Of a stretch of DNA of 49,550 nucleotides, positions 42,036 to 49,550 are shown piece after piece; positions within the stretch are counted from its first letter, which is position 1; every line of letters starts with the position of its first letter. The position numbers were made by a program, and so were the translations under genes. The DNA lies in assembly GCA_964630905.1 (NCBI GenBank), contig CAZVWR010000019.1, positions 1 to 49,550 on the forward strand, in the 5' to 3' direction. The notes beneath the pieces are model-generated. The model was not told where the DNA came from. It did not search any database and saw only the letters and a program-made list of their open reading frames with translations. The DNA is from JAGOEX01 sp964630905 (GTDB lineage: Bacteria; UBP6; UBA1177).

Positions 42036-43377
42036 TTACATTTGCGAAAATGGTTTCAACTTTTAAAGCCACAGAACTTTTCATGATAACAATTATCGAG
42101 TCTTCAGGTTCGAGCTGGAAATTCCCGTCAGGAATGAAAACCTGCCCCTTGCGGCTTATGGCTGCAATGATTGAATCAAACGGCATTTTAAGGTCTTTGA
42201 TAAGTTTCCCTTTGGCAAAACTTTTTTCCGGAATTATAAATTCTATCGCTTCGGCGTCACCTTCAAGAAGGGAGTGGAATGTTTTGATATTTCCTCTCCT
42301 GATATATTTGATTATTGCATCAACGGCACTTTTTTTGGGGCTTACCGTGACATCGACACCCAGTTTCTGGGCGATCGACATATAACTCTGTTTGCTTACT
42401 GCCGCTACTGCCCTGTCAACACCGGTACTTTTTGCATAAAGAGCTGTAATTACATTCAGTTCCTGATTATCGGTAACAGTGACTATAAGGTCAACTTCAC
42501 TTAGTTTTTCCTCTTCGAAAACAGATTCATTTCTGACATCACCGTTTATTACAAGCACATTCGGGAACGATCTTGAGATCTCTTTTGCCTCTTCATAATC
42601 TTCCACGACGATCTTGAGGTCTATCGGTTTTGCTGAAAGAGTCCTCAGAAGATTTCTTGCGATCCTTGTAGTTCCGACGATCAGTGCACTTTTAACTTTG
42701 AGGGCCTTTTTCCCTGTTTTTGCAAGGATATAGTTCATCGCTTCGCTGTCTGCAACTATGAAAATCGTGTCACCTTCCCTTAGAACGGTGTTGCCCGATG
42801 GAATGATCTCGCGGTCATTCCTTTTTATAAGTGCAATGATGAACTGCCGGTTTATCTCCCGCCTGATCTTCATCAGCGATTTGTTTTTAAATATTGAATT
42901 TTTCTCAATAATTCCGGCTCTTACAGTTATATCCGTCCCTTCAAAAGTGAGAACATCAGTTGCTGCACCGCGGTCAATTATCTCAGTTATCTGCTTAGCC
43001 GCCTCTATTTCAGGAGAAATGACATAATCGGCACCGAGGAACGGTCTTCCGAAAACTTCAGCGTGCGAATACTCCAGGTTTCTAACTCTGGCTATCTTTT
43101 TTACATTTTCAAAAGTTGATGCGATCGAGCATGCTATGAGATTGACTTCATCACTTTCTGTGACAGCGATGAAATAATCACCTGCCTGAAGATCTGCATC
43201 CTTAAGTGTCTGGAGTGAGTTTATTTCGCGGCTGAGCACGATGCAGTCTAGGTCACTTTCCAGAAATTTTGCTCTTACCGGGTCTTTTTCAATTATTACG
43301 ACATCCATCCCTTCTTTTATAAGATGTCTCGCAATGTCATAACCGACTGAACCTGCACCCGCAATAATAAATTTCAT
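42025..43377 (-). CDS. trkA: Trk system NAD-binding regulatory protein TrkA
   Basis: 450 residues, two tandem RCK modules. First Rossmann site IIAGAGSVGYDIARHL with acidic VIIEKD, second ALIVGTTRIARNLLRTL, each followed by a TrkA-C domain (KNSIFKNKSLMKI, KSFAKGKLIKDLKMP). Binds nucleotides and gates TrkH at the inner membrane face. Length is normal (E. coli TrkA is 458). Confidence 0.96.
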   Translation of the reverse strand: MKFIIAGAGSVGYDIARHLIKEGMDVVIIEKDPVRAKFLESDLDCIVLSREINSLQTLKDADLQAGDYFIAVTESDEVNLIACSIASTFENVKKIARVRNLEYSHAEVFGRPFLGADYVISPEIEAAKQITEIIDRGAATDVLTFEGTDITVRAGIIEKNSIFKNKSLMKIRREINRQFIIALIKRNDREIIPSGNTVLREGDTIFIVADSEAMNYILAKTGKKALKVKSALIVGTTRIARNLLRTLSAKPIDLKIVVEDYEEAKEISRSFPNVLVINGDVRNESVFEEEKLSEVDLIVTVTDNQELNVITALYAKSTGVDRAVAAVSKQSYMSIAQKLGVDVTVSPKKSAVDAIIKYIRRGNIKTFHSLLEGDAEAIEFIIPEKSFAKGKLIKDLKMPFDSIIAAISRKGQVFIPDGNFQLEPEDSIIVIMKSSVALKVETIFANVNEI

Positions 43378-43471
43378 TGAAATCCCGTAAAATCAGTAAA
43401 TGAACATTCCGGCCAATATTAAAGAACTTATTTTTATTGTCAATTTTAGATAAAATACAGACTTTTGAGAT

Positions 43472-44506
43472 CTAATCTGCCCAGACAGCAGGATTGGGGG
43501 GGAAAAACAGATCTCTTTCCTGCATAAGCTTTTCGCAGTCATAACTTTCATCAACAGGAACAAGCAGTATCGGGCTTAAAGAGTAGTCGTCACCGTTTTC
43601 GCCTCTGAACTGAAGCCATTCACCGGTCTGATTTTTTAACAGAAAGCTTGTTGCATCAATAATAAGCTGTTCAGAGTTGTCATGAACAACACCTTCAATT
43701 CGGCCCGTTTCTTTCAGATATGCCTCAAAAGCGAATATCTCTCGTCTTGCAATATATAACTGTTCAGTTTTGTTGAACATGTCAATGAAGACCGTTACAC
43801 CGGGATTTCCGTCATCGTCAGCATCAACAAGTCTGGGATCGTCAGGTTTTATCGATTCAGGAAGCGGTGTGTTGTATGGATCGTCATATTCAATTCCAAG
43901 AAGTGTCGGTGTCTGAGGTCTGTAAAGATAAAAATTCCCTTTATCATCCTGCTTTATCTCCATGAAGGTCGAATCCGGAATTATTGCCTGCGTCAGCGCA
44001 TCAGGAACAGTTGTCGTGAAATCCTGATTTGAGATCTGTTCGGAATGGCAGAAACGGTCTGTTATCTTCAATTTCCCGCCTTCCTGTTCAAAAGTGGTAA
44101 AACCATATGAAATTATAAGGTTTTTGAATACTCCCATCAATCCCATGTCTGAATAATATGCAACGATATCGTAATGGGCATAGCGTCCCTCAACGCTTTC
44201 CATAAAGCTTTCTTCAGTTATTTCAACAGTTTCACCGGTTTCATCAGTTGTTTCTTCCGACTCCGCGTCTGACACTTCCGACTCCGCCAAGGCTTCGTCG
44301 GACAAGTCGTCGGATAAATCGTCGGACAGATCGTCTGAAAGTTCATCATCAGTTGTATCGGCAATTTCCTCTTCGGTCTGGACTCCCTCGTCAACAGATT
44401 CATCATTTGTCTCATTTGTTTCGTCAACTTTTCCTAATTCATTGTTGGCACAGGAAACACAGAAAAGAACACTGAAAATAACAAAAAAACCGATCAATAA
44501 TCTCAT
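43472..44506 (-). CDS. Lipoprotein with Ser-Asp-Glu stalk, unknown function
   Basis: 344 residues from ATG 44506 (GGAGG 5-6 nt upstream). Signal peptide with lipobox CVSC, then an acidic stalk (about 25-95) with a SDDL repeat coded by near-identical 12-mers. The folded part (about 100-344) has EGRYAHYDIVAYYSD, YGFTTFEQEGGKLKITDRFCHSEQISN and DADDDGNPGVTVFIDM, the last reminiscent of a calcium-binding DxDxDG loop. No family recognised. It lies between trkA and the AraC-type gene, all on the minus strand. Confidence 0.78.
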   Translation of the reverse strand: MRLLIGFFVIFSVLFCVSCANNELGKVDETNETNDESVDEGVQTEEEIADTTDDELSDDLSDDLSDDLSDEALAESEVSDAESEETTDETGETVEITEESFMESVEGRYAHYDIVAYYSDMGLMGVFKNLIISYGFTTFEQEGGKLKITDRFCHSEQISNQDFTTTVPDALTQAIIPDSTFMEIKQDDKGNFYLYRPQTPTLLGIEYDDPYNTPLPESIKPDDPRLVDADDDGNPGVTVFIDMFNKTEQLYIARREIFAFEAYLKETGRIEGVVHDNSEQLIIDATSFLLKNQTGEWLQFRGENGDDYSLSPILLVPVDESYDCEKLMQERDLFFPPNPAVWAD

Positions 44507-44634
44507 TGCGACCTCCAAAATGATAAAAAAAACACCAACACCGGATATTGCTTAACAAGGTTCAGAAAATAACTCGTCCTTGATTCTGAATTTTTGCGAA
44601 AAAGTACTTTTTTAAGGCGGAAAACTGTTTGAAT

Positions 44635-45744
44635 TTATGAATGCGGACGGCTCTGTTTTATAGATTTTCTATATTCAAGAGGAGTTGCGCCGGTTGATCT
44701 TTTAAAGAAACTGTTAAAAGCCGATTTTGTCCTGAATCCCGATTGAAGTGATATTTCAAGGATTGTTCTGTCATCAAATTCCGGGTTTGCAAACATTGAC
44801 TTAACTTCCTGAATTCTAAGCTCATTTATATAAGTCATGAAGTTCTTGCCAAGCCGGTTGTTTATATACCTTCCAAGAAGATAGGGCTGGACATTTATCA
44901 TTTCGCCAAGCGTTGCGATCGTCAGGTCAAAATTAAGATATGGTTTCTGTTCAGTCATAATTTTTTCAATTCTTGAACCGATAATTTCCGCATAATCATC
45001 ACTGATAGTTGAAGCTGGCAGTTTTTCCTCTTTTAAGGATTCAGTCATCTTTTTTGACTGTGAAAATATGTCAGGGTGGGAGATTGCGAAATAGGCAAAA
45101 AGATATATCCATGAAACCGAGGCGGTGTTCAGGATAAATTCGTGGATAACTGTGATGAAAGGACAGCAGACAAGAAAATGGCTTCTCATCGGGACAAACA
45201 CAAACTGAAGCATTTCAATGAAAAGCCATATCAGAACGGAATATTTCAGCCATGAGACTTTCGCAGTATTTTCCTCAGAGCTGAATTCAAGGAATTTGAT
45301 CTTGTAAACCCTTATATTTACAAACATTAATACAGAATATCCAATTGAAACAGCAAGAGAGTAAATAAACGATATTCTGAAAAAAAGATCGGGCAGGTCA
45401 CTGATCGTTAAAGCAGGAATGACAAAAAAAGCAACATACACCGAAAAAGGGATGATGTGAATGAGATGTTTTTTTGCAATTCGGTCAGTAACACCTGTAA
45501 TTAACTGAATATAAAGATAAAACAGTGGCCACGAAACGCTGATAAAAGTGTTTGCTGTGACAATGAACTCTTTTGAGTAACTTATATAACTATGCTTTCC
45601 GAGAAATACCAGAAGGAGCATCGTTGAATAGAAAAATATCGCAGTTCCAAGGATTCTGTTACTTATATCTTCGGATTTATTAAATATTTTTATTGCCGCG
45701 AAAATAATTCCCGGAAATGCTCCAAGTGCAAGTATTATACTCAT
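44635..45744 (-). CDS. AraC-type regulator with N-terminal membrane domain
   Basis: 369 residues. Residues about 1-225 form six or seven hydrophobic helices; the C-terminal about 100 residues are an AraC/XylS double helix-turn-helix (LTIATLGEMINVQPYLLGRYINNRLG... and TILEISLQSGFRTKSAFNSFFKRSTGATPLEYRK). This layout, a membrane sensor directly joined to a DNA-binding domain, would tether the target promoter to the membrane. Signal and targets unknown. The orphan lipoprotein tail lies 80 nt upstream of its start. Confidence 0.88.
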   Translation of the reverse strand: MSIILALGAFPGIIFAAIKIFNKSEDISNRILGTAIFFYSTMLLLVFLGKHSYISYSKEFIVTANTFISVSWPLFYLYIQLITGVTDRIAKKHLIHIIPFSVYVAFFVIPALTISDLPDLFFRISFIYSLAVSIGYSVLMFVNIRVYKIKFLEFSSEENTAKVSWLKYSVLIWLFIEMLQFVFVPMRSHFLVCCPFITVIHEFILNTASVSWIYLFAYFAISHPDIFSQSKKMTESLKEEKLPASTISDDYAEIIGSRIEKIMTEQKPYLNFDLTIATLGEMINVQPYLLGRYINNRLGKNFMTYINELRIQEVKSMFANPEFDDRTILEISLQSGFRTKSAFNSFFKRSTGATPLEYRKSIKQSRPHS

Positions 45745-45822
45745 TAAAGATCCTGAAAAAAGTTCAAAAAGCGCAAAATCCTAAATGGAATGGACTTTCA
45801 AGTCAATTTTTTGAGATTTCAA

Positions 45823-45907
45823 CCTACCTCTCAAACCTGATGGAAAGTCCGCCGAAATGATTGGGCAGAAATGAATAGTAATCGCCGGGGTCGTTCACGA
45901 CTGGGTG
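45823..45907 (-). repeat. Orphan 3'-tail of the lipoprotein gene at 48114
   Basis: 85 bp matching 48113-48197 with four mismatches. Minus-strand sense reads HPVVNDPGDYYSFLPNHFGG, then LSIRFER and TAG; the resident copy has LAIRFER. Its upstream end supplies the last codons and the stop of the HEPN gene in another frame. Confidence 0.95.
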
Positions 45908-46302
45908 GCGGTAGATATTTTCTTTTGAATAAAGTTTTTAACAGTTTCAGCAAGCTTAATTGCATATCCAGCTTCTTCGTTGGTGGGAATATAAAAGTCA
46001 TCAGGATATCTGACAACCGTTCCGTAAGGAGTGAGCATTTCGATATCTTCATTTCGTAACTCGCTGAATTCATTGTCAATGGATATGCATTTTTCAAGGA
46101 TTCTACTTATGTTGTGTGTTTTTTCAGCTTCTAATCCTTTAAAAACGATAAATGCTTTCAGATACTTTTCAACAGCCTGCTGCATGTGAAAGCAAATTGT
46201 GTCAGTTGCAGGTTCATCTGTTTCAAACTGGTCTTTTCCAGTTTTAAAATCATTGTCCGCTTTTTTCAGCCACAACCGTGCTGTTTCGATATTATTGCTC
46301 AT
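45895..46302 (-). CDS. HEPN domain protein (partner of MNT)
   Basis: 135 residues, all-helical HEPN fold: ARLWLKKADNDFKTG, DTICFHMQQAVEKYLKAFIVFKG, KTHNISRILEKC and RYPDDFYIPTNEEAGYAIKLAETVKNFI. In MNT/HEPN pairs one protein is an RNase or toxin and the other a nucleotidyltransferase that silences it. The classical RX4-6H RNase motif is not obvious here. The ATG overlaps the stop of the MNT gene (ATGA). The last residues (STATQS) and the stop are provided by the 85-bp repeat. Confidence 0.9.
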   Translation of the reverse strand: MSNNIETARLWLKKADNDFKTGKDQFETDEPATDTICFHMQQAVEKYLKAFIVFKGLEAEKTHNISRILEKCISIDNEFSELRNEDIEMLTPYGTVVRYPDDFYIPTNEEAGYAIKLAETVKNFIQKKISTATQS

Positions 46303-46628
46303 ATCAGAACACCTTCTTTATTTGCGTAATAAGTTGTTTTTCCGACATCTTTTTTGTCTTTTTCATATTCAGACTCGCTCTTGAAAATAATATCCGCATC
46401 TGCTTTTATAATCGCAAGTCTGCGGTTAATTGTAAGCCATAATTTCATTTTATCTTTCCAGCTGACCGGTTTATCCAGAACGACAATAAAATCCCAATCA
46501 CTTTCTTTGTTGTTATCTTGTCTTGCACGACTTCCAAAAAGAATGAATTTTAAAACATTGAAATCTCGCAAGTTGCACTCTTCAGTGACAATTGCTTTGA
46601 TTTTGTTTCTGATCTTTTCATCTTTCAT
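46299..46628 (-). CDS. MNT-type nucleotidyltransferase (antitoxin-like)
   Basis: 109 residues. Minimal nucleotidyltransferase core with G32-S33 in LFGSRAR and the metal-binding D44-W-D46 (ESDWDF). In known MntA-HepT systems such a protein adenylylates the HEPN partner. GGGGG precedes the ATG. First gene of a two-gene cassette carried between the two 85-bp repeats. Confidence 0.92.
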   Translation of the reverse strand: MKDEKIRNKIKAIVTEECNLRDFNVLKFILFGSRARQDNNKESDWDFIVVLDKPVSWKDKMKLWLTINRRLAIIKADADIIFKSESEYEKDKKDVGKTTYYANKEGVLI

Positions 46629-46890
46629 TTAAGCCCCCTTTAAAAACCGTCTGATAAGTGTATCTTAAAAAATAAACATTTCAAGGGAAAAAACCTCTCC
46701 AACATGTGTAACCATCTTAAAAGCTTCTGATTTTTTTTCTGTATCATTCATCTGATTCAAAAACACTGTCATTTTATCCTTTCTTGATTTATGAGGATAT
46801 GAGTCCGCCTAGAAAAAGTTCCAAAAAATTGTGTTTATTTATGTAAGATATATCATTTTCTCAAGATTTTTGATAAAAAGAGGTTCAGTT

Positions 46891-48108
46891 ATGATTAAAG
46901 GAAAAATAGTTTTTTTATTCTTGATTATTGTGTTATCGGCAGGATGCCACAATAATAAGAAAGCACTTGAGATAAAAGAAAAACCAATAGAAAAACCGAT
47001 TGAAACTTGCTATAAAACACTTTACGAACAGCTGAAAAAAGAAGATTCCGGTTATTACACAAAATATTATGTAGGGGCTTTTGAAAAAGGGGAACGGAAT
47101 CCGTCGCTTGCATTTGAAATCTCACTTGAAAGAAAAAGAAAAGACCTGGCGGAATGTTTTATGAAAGAAACCACGGATAAAATTGAACTCACAACAATGT
47201 TTGCTGCTGCTATAAAATATAATTATAACGGAACTGAATATTTACTATCAAAAGATATTGATGTTAATGCCGAGGTTTTGATTTACGGATCGAGTTTATA
47301 TGGTGTTGAAGATTGGGAGCGCATTCAGAAACTAGCGCCCATGTTTGTTTATTTTAATAGAGTCTTTGGCTATGATGAATACAATAAAACAATAGACGGA
47401 TATTACACATTGCCATTAAATTCGTACATAAATTATAATTTAAAGAATGAATATGGCGAAACACCGATTCTTGTGCTTTTAAGAGCAAAAGAACTTTTTG
47501 ATATTATGATTGATTCCATGATAAAAGAAATAAGAGAAAAAGGCGGACAGCCAAAGGAAATGTATTATGAAAAGAATTATCCAAAACATTCGCATGAATT
47601 GACAACATACCAACTTGTTTTTGATGAATATATTCCTGTTGAAGGGAATAAAACAACGATGTACCGGTTTTTTCACCGTCCCCCTTTTGATAATCGAGTA
47701 ATGGTTAAAATATATATTTCTGAAGACAATAAAAAAATAATTGAAGCAAAAGAAGCAGATATACATTCATTTAAGATCGTTCAAAAAGTTTCAAGGCAGA
47801 TTTCTGATGATGAGTGGAATGGCTTTATTAAAATGTTGGAAGACTTTAATTATTGGAATGTTGCAACAGATTCTCCCATTAATGGAGGATGGTTAGATGG
47901 TTCTGATTGGTTTTTTGAAGGTTTTTCAGAAGGCAAACATCATCTTTTATATCGCGATTCTCCTCTAGATATTGAAGATTACAAAAAACACCCAGACATC
48001 AAGGAAGATGTTTCATTAATAGAAAAAGAGAAAATTTCTGAATTTAGGAAAATATGTTTACACTTGATTAAATTGTCAGAAATTAAGCTGAAAAGTAAAA
48101 TTTATTAG
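46891..48108 (+). CDS. Lipoprotein of unknown function
   Basis: 405 residues from ATG 46891 (AGAGG upstream; the frame is open to 46831 but the signal peptide starts here). Lipobox LSAGC, then a Lys/Glu linker (EIKEKPIEKPIETC). The body is mixed alpha/beta without a recognised family: FGYDEYNKTIDGYYTLPLNSY, GETPILVLLRAKELFDIMID and a Trp-rich LNGGWLDGSDWFFEGF-like section. The region before it (46629-46890, 262 nt) holds no gene. It ends 5 nt before the stop of the convergent lipoprotein pseudogene. Confidence 0.75.
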   Translation: MIKGKIVFLFLIIVLSAGCHNNKKALEIKEKPIEKPIETCYKTLYEQLKKEDSGYYTKYYVGAFEKGERNPSLAFEISLERKRKDLAECFMKETTDKIELTTMFAAAIKYNYNGTEYLLSKDIDVNAEVLIYGSSLYGVEDWERIQKLAPMFVYFNRVFGYDEYNKTIDGYYTLPLNSYINYNLKNEYGETPILVLLRAKELFDIMIDSMIKEIREKGGQPKEMYYEKNYPKHSHELTTYQLVFDEYIPVEGNKTTMYRFFHRPPFDNRVMVKIYISEDNKKIIEAKEADIHSFKIVQKVSRQISDDEWNGFIKMLEDFNYWNVATDSPINGGWLDGSDWFFEGFSEGKHHLLYRDSPLDIEDYKKHPDIKEDVSLIEKEKISEFRKICLHLIKLSEIKLKSKIY

Positions 48109-48112
48109 CTTC

Positions 48113-48197
48113 CCTACCTCTCAAACCTGATCGCGAGTCCGCCGAAATGATTTGGCAGAAATGAATAGTAATCGCCGGGGTCGTTCACGACTGGGTG
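48113..48197 (-). repeat. Resident copy of the 85-bp tail repeat
   Basis: C-terminal codons of the gene at 48114-48559. Partner of 45823-45907 (81 of 85 bases identical). Upstream of 48197 the resident gene continues in frame (ADNSPEYWSV), whereas the orphan does not, so this is the gene-linked copy. Confidence 0.95.
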
Positions 48198-48559
48198 AAC
48201 AGACCAGTACTCGGGAGAATTGTCTGCAAGGAAAGACTTTGCAATAGAAGAGACTTTATCAAGAGACTCTATACCTATAATATAAGATTTAAGGGCGGTG
48301 ACCGGAATGTCTGCAAAAGGGTTGGTAAGTTGTTGAGCATTTATTTGCTTTGTTTAAAAAAAGGTTTTAACGGAAAATCCGAAAAACCTATTTCAAAAGC
48401 CAGTGCAACCCCTGCATAAAGAGCGTCATTGAATTTTTTCAGTTTTCCGTTGACAGTTTCAATAGATGGAAAAAATGAAACATCTTTATCAAGCAGTCCT
48501 AAGTCGCAACTAACTGATAATACTGTAAAAAAGGAAGATGCTGCCAGTAACTTTTTCAT
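48114..48559 (-). pseudogene. Small lipoprotein gene, frameshifted
   Basis: Starts MKKLLAASSFFTVLSVSC (lipobox, GGAG 6 nt upstream of ATG 48559) and runs to FFKQSK-stop at 48341. A second frame, open from 48353 to the TAG at 48114, continues NPFADIPVTALKSYIIGIES, DKVSSIAKSFLADNSPEYWSV and the repeated C-terminus. The frames overlap at 48341-48353; loss of one base there explains it. It may also have lost internal sequence. Function unknown. Sequencing error is possible. Confidence 0.65.
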
Positions 48560-48687
48560 AACGAACTCCATGTTTTTGCATTATTACCGCTGTTTAGTGT
48601 ACTCCCACACATCTTGTTATCAAAGGAAAATATAAGCCATTAAAAACGGTGACTTGAATAAAAAATGCAAAAAAGATAAAAAAAGTA

Positions 48688-48715
48688 TTGACATTGTTTT
48701 TTACATCCATATATT
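48688..48715 (+). promoter_or_regulatory. rRNA operon promoter with A-rich UP-like element
   Basis: TTGACA at 48688-48693, a 16-nt spacer and TATATT at 48710-48715, preceded by A-tracts (about 48661-48685) that could be a UP element. The roughly 125-nt leader that follows contains CGCTTTTTGAGGTCATTGAAA, similar to rRNA antitermination boxA regions (split here for length: CGCTTTTTGAGG, then TCATTGAAA). Confidence 0.75.
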
Positions 48716-48842
48716 GTTCGAGCGCTTTTTGAGGTCATTGAAAACTGAGCAGCAGAAAAAGAAGCACAGCGAATAATAGATCATGTATATCTGAACAAGG
48801 TATATGTGACCTTTGAGAAAAGAAGATAATGAATTAGGATTT

Positions 48843-49550
<708 letters not shown>

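Noticed and set aside
45831..46097. Minus-strand open frame of 88 codons
   Set aside because: Overlaps the HEPN gene in another frame and runs through the repeat; no independent support.
46629..46890. Search for a gene or RNA in the 262-nt gap before the lipoprotein gene
   Set aside because: No ORF with ribosome binding site, no strong hairpin and only weak promoter-like boxes were seen.

Overview
The window comes from an AT-rich bacterial chromosome (high 30s to about 40 % GC by eye). It has a 3'-truncated dnaG at the left edge and the first ~708 nt of a 16S rRNA gene at the right edge. The cell looks Gram-negative and anaerobic. Evidence: many lipobox lipoproteins with acidic stalks, a DsbD-type periplasmic reductant system, a 2-hydroxyacyl-CoA dehydratase activase homologue, and an aldehyde:ferredoxin oxidoreductase homologue. 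I cannot place it in a phylum by eye; lipoproteins with Asp-rich stalks and DUF1566 domains recall uncultured deltaproteobacteria-like lineages, but that is an impression.

Layout. 1-6.0 kb: dnaG (-), an MBOAT/SGNH acyl-transfer pair (+), an HU-like gene with promoter and terminator (+), a DEAD-box RNA helicase (-). 6.1-20.4 kb: two radical SAM proteins, a secreted acidic-tailed protein, an MFS exporter, a GNAT, a PAP2 phosphatase, a DMT permease, and four lipoproteins (DUF1566, SBBP propeller, Kelch propeller, DUF1566). 20.4-29.1 kb: a DsbD-TlpA fusion, a BsuBI/PstI-like restriction-modification cluster with an unusual effector, a DUF6448 protein and a pdaD-speE polyamine operon. 29.2-37.6 kb: a hybrid histidine kinase, a giant double activase and a divergent AOR. 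37.6-40.6 kb: an insertion with a RAYT transposase element, a broken HExxH gene, a DUF1566 lipoprotein and a minimal tyrosine recombinase. 40.6-45.7 kb: trkH-trkA, a lipoprotein and a membrane-anchored AraC-type regulator. 45.8-48.6 kb: a HEPN-MNT pair, another lipoprotein and a frameshifted lipoprotein gene. Then the rRNA promoter and 16S.

Main observation. At four places the last 26-85 bp of a minus-strand gene (eamA, speE, trkH and a small lipoprotein gene) exists again as an orphan piece to the left, on the downstream side of the intact gene. Accessory genes fill the space between. The repeats read as C-terminal codons plus stop, and most differences are synonymous or conservative. Removing the filler restores a compact ancestral junction each time: PAP2/eamA, dsbD/speE, AOR/trkH, AraC gene/lipoprotein gene. 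At eamA and speE two modules appear stacked, each with its own tail copy. The fillers include a restriction-modification system, a toxin-antitoxin pair, surface lipoproteins and, at trkH, a tyrosine recombinase next to the repeat. This looks like repeated additive integration at gene 3' ends; the mechanism is not shown by sequence alone.
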